Below, piece after piece: positions 28,591 through 37,967 of a DNA stretch of 64,000 nt. The stretch comes from an uncultured Microbacterium sp. (GTDB taxonomy: Bacteria; Actinomycetota; Actinomycetes; Actinomycetales; Microbacteriaceae), in assembly GCF_945952435.1 (NCBI RefSeq), contig NZ_CAMFHZ010000011.1:1-64000 (forward strand), in the 5' to 3' direction. Position numbers and translations under genes: made by a program. The stretch's first letter is position 1, and each line of letters begins with the position of its first letter. The notes beneath the pieces are model-generated. The model was given only the letters and a program-made list of their open reading frames with translations. It was not told the origin of the DNA and ran no database searches.

Positions 28591-29019
28591 GTGAATGACG
28601 CCTTCAGAGATCGAGAGCACTTCGTCCTGGCCGGCGTGGTGAGCGACGCTCCGTTCCTCAACCGACTTCTCGCGGCGCTGCCGGCGAACGGCTACGGTCA
28701 GGTCTTCGTCGAGAGCACGGGACAGCCGACGCTTCTGAGCTGGCCCGGACCGGCCGACGTGGTTCCGTTCTGGGCCAGGCAGGATCTCGCGCCGGCTAGG
28801 GACGGCCGGCTTCCGCAGCCGGGCGAGGTGCTCGCGGACGTGCTGCGCGCCTGGGTGGCCGAGTGGCTCCCGGAGCCGGGATGCGACGACGTGCTGCCCT
28901 ACACGATGTGGATCGGAGCGGCGGGGCACCCTCCGGTGGACGCGCTCTGCCGGGAGCTGGCTCGGGACTATCCCTGGCTGCACCTGCATCACCCGGTGAC
29001 GGTCGCCGCGCAGGACTGA
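28591..29019 (+). CDS. Standalone SIP-domain-like protein, iron regulated
   Basis: 142 residues. FVLAGVVSDAPFLNRLLAAL, GQVFVESTGQPTLLSWPGPA and the C-terminal LPYTMWIGAAGHPPVDALCR resemble the NAD(P)H-binding half of siderophore-interacting flavoprotein reductases. The FAD-binding barrel is absent. The iron box at the promoter supports a role in iron acquisition, such as assisting ferric siderophore reduction. Because the gene starts only 4 nt after the box, the transcript may be leaderless. The short length is odd for the family. Confidence 0.7.
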   Translation: MNDAFRDREHFVLAGVVSDAPFLNRLLAALPANGYGQVFVESTGQPTLLSWPGPADVVPFWARQDLAPARDGRLPQPGEVLADVLRAWVAEWLPEPGCDDVLPYTMWIGAAGHPPVDALCRELARDYPWLHLHHPVTVAAQD

Positions 29020-29047
29020 GCACCGCGGGCGGTGTGCCGAGACGACG

Positions 29048-29079
29048 GGAGGCCGCGTCCGCATCGGAACGCGACCTCC
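29048..29079. terminator. Hairpin between convergent genes
   Basis: GGAGG-C-CGCGT-CCG, loop CAT, CGG-A-ACGCG-A-CCTCC form a 13-bp stem with one mismatch and one bulge. It lies between the convergent SIP-like gene and the 53-residue minus-strand gene, so it could serve both. No T-run follows. Confidence 0.5.
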
Positions 29080-29086
29080 TGCGCCG

Positions 29087-29248
29087 TCACTCGCGCGGCA
29101 GCCCCTCCTTGCGGCGAGCGTCCTGCGATCCGAGATCGTCGACCTGTCCGCCGGTCTCGTCGAACACGGTGTCGCGGATCTCCTGACGGTCCTCCTTCTG
29201 CTCCCTCGCGTCCTCGCGCAGTTCGTCGTTGTCCTTGTGGTGTCCCAT
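29087..29248 (-). CDS. 53-residue highly charged protein
   Basis: Reads MGHHKDNDELREDAREQKED, then RQEIRDTVFDETGGQVDDLG and ends KEGLPRE. It is hydrophilic throughout and predicted helical in the first half, with no hydrophobic core or Cys. AGGACTCCCC lies before the ATG at 29248. Similar small charged proteins are frequent in Actinobacteria and are sometimes annotated as stress-related, but nothing here proves that. A codon bias like neighbours and clear start and stop support it. Confidence 0.65.
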   Translation of the reverse strand: MGHHKDNDELREDAREQKEDRQEIRDTVFDETGGQVDDLGSQDARRKEGLPRE

Positions 29249-29276
29249 GGGGAGTCCTTCCTATCCGTGTGTGGGT

Positions 29277-29870
29277 TCAGTCTGCAACGCTCGGCGGCGT
29301 CGCGCCAGCGCAGGCCGCCCTTGCTCGACGCGCGGCGACCCGATGCAGGGCGACGCGGTAGGCGAGAGCGCAGGCGCTGAGGATCAGGGCCCCCGCGAGC
29401 ACGGGAGTGAGGAGATAGCCCCACCCCGCCTGCCCCAGCATGATCGCGATCGGCGTCCCTCCGGCGGGCGGGTGGACGACGCGGAGAACGGCCATCGCCG
29501 CCATCGCCACGCCGACGGCGAGACCCAGACTCCACCACGCCACGGGCAGGACCGTATGCGCCAGGAGGCCGCACACCGCGGAGACCAGATGGCCCCCGAC
29601 GACGTTGACCGGTTTCGAGAGCGCGGCGTCCGGGAGCAGGAAGACGAGCACGCAGGACGATCCGAACGCGGCGATGAGGATCGGCGTGCGAACGACGTCG
29701 CCGCACAGCCCGAGCACGGCGATCGTGAGCCCTCCCGAGAGGGAGGCCGCGAGCACCGCGTGCCAGGGCAGCGTCTGCGGAGCGCGGCGCAGGGACTCCG
29801 CCAGCCCGGAGGACAGCCGCGCACGGGGCGCGGTCCCCTCCGGGCCGGAGGTGCGGTCGGAGACGCTCAT
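29277..29870 (-). CDS. HPP family membrane protein
   Basis: 197 residues with four to five hydrophobic segments. AAFGSSCVLVFLLPDAALSK and LRVVHPPAGGTPIAIMLGQ contain the HPPAG motif that names the family. Some HPP proteins transport nitrite; here this is only a possibility. ATG 29870 is preferred over an earlier one since the remaining N-terminus is hydrophilic and close to family length. It follows the formate dehydrogenase gene by 16 nt and may be cotranscribed with it. Confidence 0.83.
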   Translation of the reverse strand: MSVSDRTSGPEGTAPRARLSSGLAESLRRAPQTLPWHAVLAASLSGGLTIAVLGLCGDVVRTPILIAAFGSSCVLVFLLPDAALSKPVNVVGGHLVSAVCGLLAHTVLPVAWWSLGLAVGVAMAAMAVLRVVHPPAGGTPIAIMLGQAGWGYLLTPVLAGALILSACALAYRVALHRVAARRARAACAGATPPSVAD

Positions 29871-29886
29871 CGATCCCCTCCGCGTG

Positions 29887-31074
29887 TCAGCGCACCGGCG
29901 CCGCGTCGGCCTGCACCGGCTGCTGCGCGTAGGAGTGCGCCCCGGTGCCGCGGTACGCACCGCCCTCCACGATCAGGTACTCGGGACGGATCGGGTTGCC
30001 GGCGAACCAGTCCTCGAGCACCTCGCGCGTGCCGGCGGCGTAGCGGGCCTGACCCGACAGCGACGTGCCGGACGTGTGCGTCGTCATCGCGTTGTGCGGC
30101 ATGGTGCGCCACGGGTGATCCGCCGGGGCGGGCTGCGGATCCCACACGTCTCCGGCGTATCCGGCGAGCTGCCCGGATTCGAGGGCGCGCACGATCGCGT
30201 CCCGATCCGCGATCGCTCCTCGCGCCGGATTGACGATGTATGCTCCTCTCGGCATGCTGGCGAGCAGCTCATCGTCGAGGAGGCCGCGCGTGGACTCGGT
30301 CAGCGGGGCGTGCACGGTCAGGACGTCGCTCTCCTTGACCAGGTCCTGGATGCTCTCGTGGAAGGTCAGGCCGTACTTCTCCTCGTACTCCTCGGGAAGG
30401 CGGAACCGGTCGGTGTAGCTCAGGCGCACCCCGAACGGGGCGAGCCGCTCGATCACGGCGCGACCGATGCGGCCGGCGGCGAACACGCCCACGCGCATCC
30501 CCTCGAGGTCGTAGGAGCGCTCGACCGCATCGGCGATGTTCCAGCCGCCGTCGACGGCGATCCGGTGCTGTGTCACGAAGTCCCGAACGAGCACCAGCAC
30601 CTGCATCACGGTGTGCTCGGCGACGCTGATGCTGTTGCTGTAGGTCACCTCGGCGACCGTGATCCCGCGGGCGTTGGCGGCATCGAGGTCGGTGTGATCC
30701 GATCCGATCCCCGCGGTGACGACGAGCTGCAGCCTCTTGGCCTTCTCGATGCGCTCGGGCGTGAGATAGGCGGGCCAGAACGGCTGCGAGATGACGACGT
30801 CGGCGTCGGGGAGCTCCCGTTCGAAGACCGAGTCCGGACCTTCCTTGTCGCTCGTGATGACGACCGTGTGCCCTTCGGACTCCAGCCAGTCCTTCAGGCC
30901 GAGCCCGCCGGAGACGCTGCCGAGAAGCTGCCCCGGCACGAAGTCGATCGCCCGGGGGGAGGGCACGGTCGCGCCGCCGGGGTACTCGGTGATCTCGGGG
31001 ATGCTGTCCCGCGCATACTCGGGCGGATATCCGTTGATCGGATCCGGATAAAGGACGATGAGGACTTTGGCCAC
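29887..31074 (-). CDS. NAD-dependent formate dehydrogenase
   Basis: 395 residues starting with GTG after GGAGAGA. It is a D-2-hydroxyacid dehydrogenase-fold enzyme: VTAGIGSDHTDLDAANARGI, the NAD-binding GVFAAGRIGRAVIERLAPFG and the C-terminal catalytic His region MTTHTSGTSLSGQARYA are the FDH signatures. The N-terminal segment IDFVPGQLLGSVSGGLGLKD is specific to formate dehydrogenase in this superfamily. It oxidises formate to CO2 making NADH, with no metal cofactor. It is divergent from a LysR regulator that probably controls it. FDH of this type lets the cell detoxify or use formate. Confidence 0.93.
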   Translation of the reverse strand: MAKVLIVLYPDPINGYPPEYARDSIPEITEYPGGATVPSPRAIDFVPGQLLGSVSGGLGLKDWLESEGHTVVITSDKEGPDSVFERELPDADVVISQPFWPAYLTPERIEKAKRLQLVVTAGIGSDHTDLDAANARGITVAEVTYSNSISVAEHTVMQVLVLVRDFVTQHRIAVDGGWNIADAVERSYDLEGMRVGVFAAGRIGRAVIERLAPFGVRLSYTDRFRLPEEYEEKYGLTFHESIQDLVKESDVLTVHAPLTESTRGLLDDELLASMPRGAYIVNPARGAIADRDAIVRALESGQLAGYAGDVWDPQPAPADHPWRTMPHNAMTTHTSGTSLSGQARYAAGTREVLEDWFAGNPIRPEYLIVEGGAYRGTGAHSYAQQPVQADAAPVR

Positions 31075-31115
31075 GATCTCTCCATTCAACGGGGGCGTCC
31101 CAGCGGCGCCCCGCA

Positions 31116-31133
31116 CATTCCACGTTAGGAATG
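31116..31133. promoter_or_regulatory. Perfect inverted repeat between fdh and lysR, candidate LysR operator
   Basis: CATTCC-ACGTTA-GGAATG is a 6-6-6 palindrome 42 nt from the fdh start and 68 nt from the lysR start. The arrangement, a palindrome in a divergent intergenic region, is standard for LysR regulators, although it is not the classic T-N11-A form. Confidence 0.55.
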
Positions 31134-31189
31134 CGGCGACGGCACGACAACGAAGCCCTGGTTGCCATCCCACAAGCGACGGTTGTGCC

Positions 31190-31195
31190 TACGAT
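31190..31195 (+). promoter_or_regulatory. TACGAT -10 element for the LysR gene
   Basis: TACGAT ends 6 nt before GTG 31202 with no ribosome binding site between, suggesting a leaderless transcript. Confidence 0.4.
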
Positions 31196-31201
31196 GTAGT
31201 C

Positions 31202-32146
31202 GTGTTCAGCCGCCAGATGCCCGACCTCCACGCCCTGGAGCTGCTGGACGCGATCGATCGCACGCAGTCGATCACGCGGGCGGCGGGAGAGCTCGGCATC
31301 ACCCAGCAGGCCGCATCGCTCCGCCTGCGCCGACTCGAGCAGCGACTGGAACGGCCGCTCGTCGTCCGCGCGGGGCGTGCCTCACGGCTGACGGTGGACG
31401 GCGAGGGGCTGCTCCGGATCGCGCGGCCGGTGCTCGTCGCCGCCGAGCGGATGGACGCGGAGCTCGACGCCGTGCTCGCGCAGGCGCGTCCGCTCGCCAT
31501 CGCGGCCAGCCTCACGATCGCAGAGCACTTCCTTCCCCAATGGATCCGCGCACTCGTCGCCGCGGGGCAGGACCCCCGGCTGGTCCGATCGCGGGCGACC
31601 AACACCCGCGACGTCGCGCGACTCGTGGCCGAGTCCGTCGTGGACATCGGGTTCACGGAGGGCAGCGAGCCGCCACGAGGACTGCACTCGGCCTTCCTCG
31701 CCCAGGACGAACTCGCCGTGCTCGTCGCGCCGGGTCACCCCTGGGCCCGCAGCGCGCGCGTCGGAGCGTGGACGCTGGCAGCGACGCCGCTCGTCACGCG
31801 CGAAGAGGGCTCGGGATGCCGGGCGGTCGTGACCGCGAACCTGCGTGCCCACGGCGTGGTCGCGGCCGAGATCGCGGCGCCCGCGCTCGAGATGCCCTCG
31901 AACACGGCGGTGCTGGAGGCGGCGGCGGCCGGGGTGGCTCCCGCGGTGATCAGCGTCCGGGCCGCGGAGCCGTACGTGCGCGACGGGCGGCTCCTGCGCG
32001 TCCGGGTCGAGCATGTCGAGTTCCGGCGCCGACTGCTCGCGGTGTGGAAGGACGGAGAGGAGCCGGTCTCGCTTCCGGCCAGGGCCCTGCTGCGGATCGC
32101 GACGGGGGAGCTGCGCGCGGCGGGCGACGACGCGCTCAGCGGATGA
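31202..32146 (+). CDS. LysR-family transcriptional regulator
   Basis: 314 residues. The N-terminal winged HTH is LHALELLDAIDRTQSITRAA then GELGITQQAASLRLRRLEQ. The remaining 230 residues are a periplasmic-binding-protein-like effector domain. GTG 31202 puts the HTH at the normal place; ATG 31217 is an alternative. Divergent from formate dehydrogenase, so regulation of that gene is the simplest inference. Its C-terminus overlaps the AhpD-like gene on the other strand by 11 nt (convergent). Confidence 0.88.
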   Translation: MFSRQMPDLHALELLDAIDRTQSITRAAGELGITQQAASLRLRRLEQRLERPLVVRAGRASRLTVDGEGLLRIARPVLVAAERMDAELDAVLAQARPLAIAASLTIAEHFLPQWIRALVAAGQDPRLVRSRATNTRDVARLVAESVVDIGFTEGSEPPRGLHSAFLAQDELAVLVAPGHPWARSARVGAWTLAATPLVTREEGSGCRAVVTANLRAHGVVAAEIAAPALEMPSNTAVLEAAAAGVAPAVISVRAAEPYVRDGRLLRVRVEHVEFRRRLLAVWKDGEEPVSLPARALLRIATGELRAAGDDALSG

Positions 32147-32609
32147 GCGCTCCCTCTGCGTCGCGCGGACGGACCGGGTGCTCGCTGAGGATCGAGACGC
32201 GGTTGAACAGGTTGATCGTCGCCGCGACCCACTCCGCGGCCGCGAACGCCTCGTCGCCGAGCACGCTCCGCGCGGCGGCGAGATCCGCCTCTCCGTTCTC
32301 GTCCAGCGGCAGTCGCGTCGCGGCCTCGGCGATCGCGAGCACGGCCTTCTCCCGTTCGGAGTAGAGCGAGGATTCGCGCCACGCGGGCAGCACATCGAGC
32401 TTCTGCGCGGGGATCCCTGCGGCGCGCGCCTCGCGGGAGTGCAGGTCGAGACAGAACGCGCAGGCGTTGAGCTGCGAGGCGCGCACCTTGACGAGCTCGG
32501 ACTCGACCTCGGTGAGCCCGCGCTCGCGTGCGGAGACGGCGAGGACGTCCGAGAACGCGGATGCCGCCTTCCATACGTCGGGCAGGGCCTTGTCGAGGTA
32601 CGGGCGCAT
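32136..32609 (-). CDS. Carboxymuconolactone decarboxylase/AhpD family protein
   Basis: 157 residues. The signature ELVKVRASQLNACAFCLDLH contains the redox CxxC (CAFC) followed by the His of AhpD-like alkylhydroperoxidases. Length and all-helical composition fit the family. It probably reduces peroxides or acts as a thiol-disulfide partner. A ribosome binding site GAGAGGAT lies upstream of ATG 32609. It is convergent with the LysR gene. Confidence 0.85.
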   Translation of the reverse strand: MRPYLDKALPDVWKAASAFSDVLAVSARERGLTEVESELVKVRASQLNACAFCLDLHSREARAAGIPAQKLDVLPAWRESSLYSEREKAVLAIAEAATRLPLDENGEADLAAARSVLGDEAFAAAEWVAATINLFNRVSILSEHPVRPRDAEGALIR

Positions 32610-32667
32610 GATGATCCTCTCGTGGCGGGCGGCGATGCGACCAGATCACCGTATCGCGGCGCCGGGA

Positions 32668-32701
32668 GCCCGCGCCCCTCGAGGGCCCCAGGGGCGCGGG
32701 C
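32668..32701 (-). terminator. 12-bp hairpin downstream of the PfpI-like gene
   Basis: GCCCGCGCCCCT and AGGGGCGCGGGC form a perfect stem with a 10-nt loop, 6 nt past the stop of the PfpI-like gene on the minus strand. No T-run is present, as is common in high-GC genomes. Confidence 0.6.
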
Positions 32702-32707
32702 GAGCGG

Positions 32708-33256
32708 TCACGCGGTCGGAGCCGCGTGCGGTGCCTCGCCGATCGCGTTCAGCAGCGCCGCGTCGAACGCCGGGAGGTCATCGGGTGTGCGGCTCGAGAC
32801 GAGCCCCTGATCTTCGACGACCTCTTCATCGACCCAGTCGGCCCCGGCGTTGCGCAGATCGGTCTTCAGGCTCGGGTAGCTCGTGAGCGTGCGCCCCTCG
32901 ACCACTCCCGCCTCGATGAGGATCCACGATCCATGGCAGATCACCCCGACGGGCTTGTGCTGCGCGAAAAAGGCGCGCGCGAAGTCGACCGAGGGCTCGT
33001 CCATCCGGAGTTGGTCCGCATTCACAACGCCGCCGGGCAGCACGAGCGCGTCGAACCCGCCGGCGTCGGCGTCCCGCGACGATGTGTCGACGCGCTGCTC
33101 GTGTCCGTTCTTGCCCGTGATCTCCTCGCCCTCCGGGGCGATCATCGTCGCGGTGGCTCCCGCGGCGGTGACGGCGTCCCAGGGGCTGGTCAGTTCGCTG
33201 TCCTCGAAGCCGTTCGTCGCGAGGAACGCCACTCGGCGTCCGGTGAGCTCGGCCAT
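32708..33256 (-). CDS. PfpI/DJ-1 family type 1 glutamine amidotransferase-like protein
   Basis: 182 residues. RRVAFLATNGFEDSELTSPW starts the DJ-1/PfpI fold. The nucleophile elbow VGVICHGSWILIEAG contains the catalytic Cys-His. The segment ALVLPGGVVNADQLR is also conserved. Members act as intracellular proteases, deglycases or stress proteins; the YhbO-like subgroup matches best. ATG 33256 is preferred over the adjacent ATG 33259 because AGAGGA is then at the better distance. Confidence 0.86.
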   Translation of the reverse strand: MAELTGRRVAFLATNGFEDSELTSPWDAVTAAGATATMIAPEGEEITGKNGHEQRVDTSSRDADAGGFDALVLPGGVVNADQLRMDEPSVDFARAFFAQHKPVGVICHGSWILIEAGVVEGRTLTSYPSLKTDLRNAGADWVDEEVVEDQGLVSSRTPDDLPAFDAALLNAIGEAPHAAPTA

Positions 33257-33373
33257 CATCCGTCCTCTCGTCCACGGAAGCGGGCGCCTCCGTCGTTCGA
33301 GCATGAGGCACCGCACCGCGTGCACCGAGGGGGTGGCCTACACAGCGCGAGAATGGTAGGGCAGGGCTCCCCG

Positions 33374-34861
33374 CTAGGACACGCCGTGCTCGGGCGGGCC
33401 GTCGGCGGCCTCGCCCGCGGAGCGGGCCGAGGAGGACGAGTCGTGCCGCGGGCTGTTCGGCGAGAGCAGAGAGTGCCGCTTCGAGTACGCGAAGTACACG
33501 ATCAGGCCGAGCACGAACCACACCGCGAACCGCACCCAGGTCTCCCAGTGCAGGTAAGAGATGAGCCAGAGGGAGGCGATGACGCCGATCGCCGGGACGA
33601 CGGGCATCAGCGGCAGCCGGAAGTTCCGCGGGATGTCCGGCCGCCGGTAGCGGAGGACGATGACGGACGCGCAGACGACGACGAAGGCGAGCAGGATGCC
33701 GATGTTGGTGAGTTCGGCGACCGTCGAGATCGGAACGATCCCGGCGAGGATCGCGGCGGCGATCCCCGCGATCCACGTGACGCGGGTGGGCACGTGCCGC
33801 TTGGGGCTCGTCTTCGCGAACCACTCGGGCAGCAGGCCGTCGCGGCTCATCGAGAACCACACCCGGGTGACGCCGAGCATGAAGGTCAGCAGCACGGTGA
33901 TGATCCCGATGATCGCCCCGATCGCGATGATGTTGGCCGCACCGTCCAGGCCGACCGACGCGAAGGCGGTGGCGAAGCCGCTCTTGGGGTCGATGTCCTT
34001 GAAGTTCTGCATCCCGGTGAGCACGAGGGTGGCGAGGACGTACAGGATCATCGCGATCCCGAGGGAGAGCAGGATCGCCTTCGGCATGTGCTTTCGCGCA
34101 TCCTTCGACTCCTCGGCGGCCGTGCTCATGGCGTCATAGCCGAACACGGCGAAGAACACCGTGGCCGCACCGGTCATCACCCCGCCGAAGCCGAATGGGA
34201 AGTACGGGTGGTAGTTGGCGCTGTTGATGTGGAAGACGCCGAGCGCGACGATCAGCACGACGATGAGCACCTTGATGCCGACCGCGACGAACTCGAAGCG
34301 CGCCGCGCTGCGGATCCCACGGGTGAGCACGAAGGCGGTGAGCAGACAGAGCAGAACCGCGAACACGTCGACGACGCGGCCGGGTCCCGTGCCCGCGGCT
34401 CCGAGCATCCAGTCCGGCAGGTGCACCCCGAGCTGCGTCACGAGGAAGCCGATGTAGCCGGAGATGCCGATCGCGACCACCGCGACGATCGCGATGTACT
34501 CGAGCAGCAGGTCCCAGCCGATGAACCAGCCGACGAACTCGCCGAGCACCGCGTAGCCGTAGGTGTACGCGGAGCCCGCCTTCGGGATCATCCCGGCGAA
34601 CTCGGCGTACGAGAGCGCCGCCGCCGCGCTGGCGATGCCCGCGATGAGGAAGGAGATGAGCACGGCGGGGCCGGCCGTCTGATGCGCGACCTCGCCGGCG
34701 AGGGTGAAGATGCCGGCGCCGATGATGCCGCCGACGCCGATCGCCGTCAGCTGCCACAGCCCCAGCTCACGCTTGAGCCCTCCGCTGTCGGTCTCGTCGT
34801 CGATCTGGTCGATGGGCTTGCGCCGGAAGATACCGTCGGGTCCCGTGCTGCGTCTGCTCAT
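33374..34861 (-). CDS. APC-family amino acid permease
   Basis: 495 residues with about 12 transmembrane helices. GVGGIIGAGIFTLAGEVAHQ in helix 1 is the substrate-binding GxG region of the APC superfamily. SYAEFAGMIPKAGSAYTYGY in helices 2-3 is typical of cationic amino acid transporters (YfnA/CAT-like). A 36-residue hydrophilic N-terminus precedes the first helix. It probably imports amino acids by proton symport; the specific substrate is not readable. A start at ATG 34861 agrees with family length. Confidence 0.9.
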   Translation of the reverse strand: MSRRSTGPDGIFRRKPIDQIDDETDSGGLKRELGLWQLTAIGVGGIIGAGIFTLAGEVAHQTAGPAVLISFLIAGIASAAAALSYAEFAGMIPKAGSAYTYGYAVLGEFVGWFIGWDLLLEYIAIVAVVAIGISGYIGFLVTQLGVHLPDWMLGAAGTGPGRVVDVFAVLLCLLTAFVLTRGIRSAARFEFVAVGIKVLIVVLIVALGVFHINSANYHPYFPFGFGGVMTGAATVFFAVFGYDAMSTAAEESKDARKHMPKAILLSLGIAMILYVLATLVLTGMQNFKDIDPKSGFATAFASVGLDGAANIIAIGAIIGIITVLLTFMLGVTRVWFSMSRDGLLPEWFAKTSPKRHVPTRVTWIAGIAAAILAGIVPISTVAELTNIGILLAFVVVCASVIVLRYRRPDIPRNFRLPLMPVVPAIGVIASLWLISYLHWETWVRFAVWFVLGLIVYFAYSKRHSLLSPNSPRHDSSSSARSAGEAADGPPEHGVS

Positions 34862-34973
34862 GTCGAACCGCCCTCCGTCGCGCGCCCCTTCCGGCACGCT
34901 ACGCCTTGACGGCGAGGAGGGGGAGCTCCGCCCGGCGCGTCGTGCATCTCGCGCGACGGCCGGACGGACCCGG

Positions 34974-36389
34974 TCAGAGCACGCGGAGGATGTCCTCCAC
35001 GCGCTGCTTGGCGTCGCCGAACAGCATGTGCGCGTTGTCGCGGAAGAACAGCGGATTCTGCACGCCCGCGTATCCGGCGGCCATCGAGCGCTTGAAGACG
35101 ATGACGTTCTCGGCCTCCCACACCCGCAGCACCGGCATCCCGGCGATCGGGCTGCCCGGATCCTCGGCGGCGGCCGGGTTGACCGTGTCGTTCGCGCCGA
35201 TGACGAGCACGACCCCGGTCTCGGCCAGGTCGTCGTTGATCTCGTCCATCTCCAGGGCGATGTCGTACGGCACCTTGGCCTCGGCCAGCAGCACGTTCAT
35301 GTGCCCGGGCAGACGCCCCGCGACCGGGTGGATGCCGAACCGCACAGGCACGCCCCGCTCGCGCAGCTTGGCCGTGAGCTCTGCCACCGGATACTGGGCC
35401 TGTGCGACCGCCATGCCGTAGCCGGGCGTGATCACGACGCTCGAGGCGTCGCGCAGCAGCGCGGCCGCGCCCTCCGCATCCAGCTCGCGGATCTCGCCCT
35501 CCTCGTCGTCCCCGGCCGCACGGGGAGCGGCGATCCCGAAGCCGCCCGCGATGACGGAGAGGAAGGATCGGTTCATCGCGGTGCACATGATGTACGACAG
35601 GTACGCACCGCTCGATCCGACCAGCGCGCCGGTCACGATGAGCAGGTCGTTGTTGAGCAGGAAGCCCGCCGCGGCCGCCGCCCAGCCGGAGTAGCTGTTC
35701 AGCATCGAGATCACGACGGGCATGTCGCCGCCGCCGATCGAGGCCACCAGGTGCCAGCCGAGCAGCAGCGCCAGGATCGTGACCACGATCAGGAGCCACA
35801 GGGCGGGAGTGATCACGTACCAGACCGTCAGCGCCACGAACAGCACGAGCGCGCCGAGGTTGAGCACGTTCTTGCCCGGAAGCATGAGCGGGGCGGACTT
35901 CATCCGCGCCGACAGCTTGAGGAACGCGACGATCGATCCGGTGAAGGTCACCGCGCCGATGAACACGCCGATGAACACCTCCGCATGGTGGATGTCGCGC
36001 AGCGCGCCGCTGAGGGAGTTCTCCTCGAGGGCGCCGTTCCAGCCGACGAGCACCGCCGCGAGGCCGACGAAGCTGTGCAGCAGGGCGATCAGCTCCGGCA
36101 TGCCCGTCATCGCGACGACGCGTGCGCGCCACAGGCCGATCGATCCGCCCACGAGCACGGCGACGACCAGCAAGGTCAGCCCGATCCCGAGGGAGGCGGA
36201 TCCCCAGGCCTCGACGACGACGGCCCAGACCGTCGCGACGAGGGCGATCGCCATGCCGGCGATGCCGTAGCCGACACCGGCTTTCGCGCTCTCGTGCCGG
36301 CTGAGTCCGGCGAGGCTGAGGATGAACAGGAGGGCCGCGACGAGGTACGCGGCTCCGGCGATCGACGCCGGCGTCAGCAGGGTCTGCAT
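34974..36389 (-). CDS. pntB: NAD(P) transhydrogenase subunit beta
   Basis: 471 residues. The first half has about nine transmembrane helices ([20 protein letters not shown] onward). The second half is the NADP(H)-binding domain with [19 protein letters not shown] and [14 protein letters not shown]. It forms the membrane complex with PntA that uses the proton gradient to make NADPH from NADH and NADP+. It follows pntA by 3 nt. The length matches E. coli PntB. Confidence 0.95.
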   Translation of the reverse strand: MQTLLTPASIAGAAYLVAALLFILSLAGLSRHESAKAGVGYGIAGMAIALVATVWAVVVEAWGSASLGIGLTLLVVAVLVGGSIGLWRARVVAMTGMPELIALLHSFVGLAAVLVGWNGALEENSLSGALRDIHHAEVFIGVFIGAVTFTGSIVAFLKLSARMKSAPLMLPGKNVLNLGALVLFVALTVWYVITPALWLLIVVTILALLLGWHLVASIGGGDMPVVISMLNSYSGWAAAAAGFLLNNDLLIVTGALVGSSGAYLSYIMCTAMNRSFLSVIAGGFGIAAPRAAGDDEEGEIRELDAEGAAALLRDASSVVITPGYGMAVAQAQYPVAELTAKLRERGVPVRFGIHPVAGRLPGHMNVLLAEAKVPYDIALEMDEINDDLAETGVVLVIGANDTVNPAAAEDPGSPIAGMPVLRVWEAENVIVFKRSMAAGYAGVQNPLFFRDNAHMLFGDAKQRVEDILRVL

Positions 36390-36392
36390 GCG

Positions 36393-37967
36393 TCAGGCTC
36401 CCGTCTTCTCGGACGAGCCGGCGGCCGGCGGCGTTCCCTTGGCGAACATGGCGAGCATGCGGCGCGTGACCGCGAAGCCGCCGAAGATGTTGATGCTGGC
36501 GAGCAGCACGGCCACCGCCGCGAGGATCTGGACGACGAGCGACTGGCCGGTGAGCTGCAGCATCGCACCGACGACGATGATCCCGGAGATCGCGTTCGTG
36601 ACGCTCATGAGCGGCGTGTGCAGCGCATGGGCGACCTTGCCGATCACGTAGAAGCCGATCACGATCGCGAGCATCAGCACCGTGAAGTGCTGCGGCAGCG
36701 GAGCAGGCGCGAAGGCGTTGACGAGGAACAGCGCCGCGGCGCCGAGGGCGACGAGGGCGAGCTTCGCACGCGCCGAGAGGCCCTTCCTGCTGGCAGCCTT
36801 CGGAGCGGGCGGCGGAGCGGCCGCCGCGGAGGCGGGAGCGGCGGAGACCTGCACCGCGGGCGGCGGCCAGGTGACCTCTCCTCCGCGGGCGACCGTCACT
36901 GCACGCTGGACGACGTCGTCGACGTCGAGGGTCAGCGCCCCGTCCTTGCCCGGGGTGAGCAGCTTCATCAGGTTGACGACGTTCGTGCCGTAGAGCTGCG
37001 AGGCCTGGGTGGGGAGCCGGGACGCGAGGTCGGTGTAGCCGAGGATCACGACGCCGTTCGGGGTGACGATGCGTTCGCCGGCGACCGAGCCCTCGACGTT
37101 GCCGCCCTGGCCCGCGGCCATGTCGACGATGACGCTGCCCGAGCGCATGCGTGCCACATCCGCCGCGGTGATGAGGCGAGGGGCGGCGCGGCCGGGGATG
37201 AGCGCGGTCGTGATGATGATGTCGACGTCGGCCGCCTGCTCGGAATAGATCTCGGCGGCCCGTCGGTCGTAGTCCGCGCTCGTCGCCTTCGCGTAGCCGT
37301 CCGCGGACTGCTCGACCGCGACCTCGACCTTCAGATACTCGCCGCCGATCGACTTGACCTGATCGGCGACCTCTGGGCGCGGATCCGTCGCGCGCACGAT
37401 CGCACCCAGGCTCGACGCGGCGCCGATGGCGGCGAGACCGGCGACACCGGCGCCCGCGACGAGGACCTTCGCGGGCGGGACCTTGCCCGCCGCCGTCACC
37501 TGACCCGTGAAGAAACGGCCGAACTCGTGCGCGGCCTCCACCACCGCGCGATATCCGGCGATGTTCGCCATCGAGCTCAGCACGTCCATGGACTGGGCGC
37601 GCGAGATCCGGGGCACGGCGTCCATCGCGAGCGCGGTCACCCCGCGGTCGGCGAGCGCCGCCAGCAGTTCGGGGCGGAAGGCCGGCGCGAGCAGTCCGAC
37701 GAGCACGGTGCCCGGGCGCAGGGCGTCGATCTGAGCCGGGGTCGGGCCGTTCACGGTGAGGACGATGTCCGAGTCCAGCACCGAGGCCGCGTCGACGATC
37801 TCGGCTCCGGCATCGGCATACGCCTCGTCGGGAAAGGCCGAGGCGGTTCCAGCCCCGCGCTGCACCGCCAGGTCGTACCCCAGCGCGATCAGCTGCGTCA
37901 CGGTCGCGGGAGTGGCCGCGATCCTCGTCTCGGGGGGTTGCTCGGCCACCACGCCTATGCGCGTCAT
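36393..37967 (-). CDS. pntA: NAD(P) transhydrogenase subunit alpha
   Basis: 524 residues. The N-terminal NAD(H)-binding domain runs to about residue 380 with [21 protein letters not shown] Pro/Ala-rich linker ([14 protein letters not shown]) leads to four transmembrane helices ([71 protein letters not shown]). It is therefore the fused alpha1-alpha2 form as in E. coli, not the split PntAa/PntAb form. GGAGACAC precedes ATG 37967. It is the first gene of the pntAB operon. Confidence 0.95.
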   Translation of the reverse strand: MTRIGVVAEQPPETRIAATPATVTQLIALGYDLAVQRGAGTASAFPDEAYADAGAEIVDAASVLDSDIVLTVNGPTPAQIDALRPGTVLVGLLAPAFRPELLAALADRGVTALAMDAVPRISRAQSMDVLSSMANIAGYRAVVEAAHEFGRFFTGQVTAAGKVPPAKVLVAGAGVAGLAAIGAASSLGAIVRATDPRPEVADQVKSIGGEYLKVEVAVEQSADGYAKATSADYDRRAAEIYSEQAADVDIIITTALIPGRAAPRLITAADVARMRSGSVIVDMAAGQGGNVEGSVAGERIVTPNGVVILGYTDLASRLPTQASQLYGTNVVNLMKLLTPGKDGALTLDVDDVVQRAVTVARGGEVTWPPPAVQVSAAPASAAAAPPPAPKAASRKGLSARAKLALVALGAAALFLVNAFAPAPLPQHFTVLMLAIVIGFYVIGKVAHALHTPLMSVTNAISGIIVVGAMLQLTGQSLVVQILAAVAVLLASINIFGGFAVTRRMLAMFAKGTPPAAGSSEKTGA

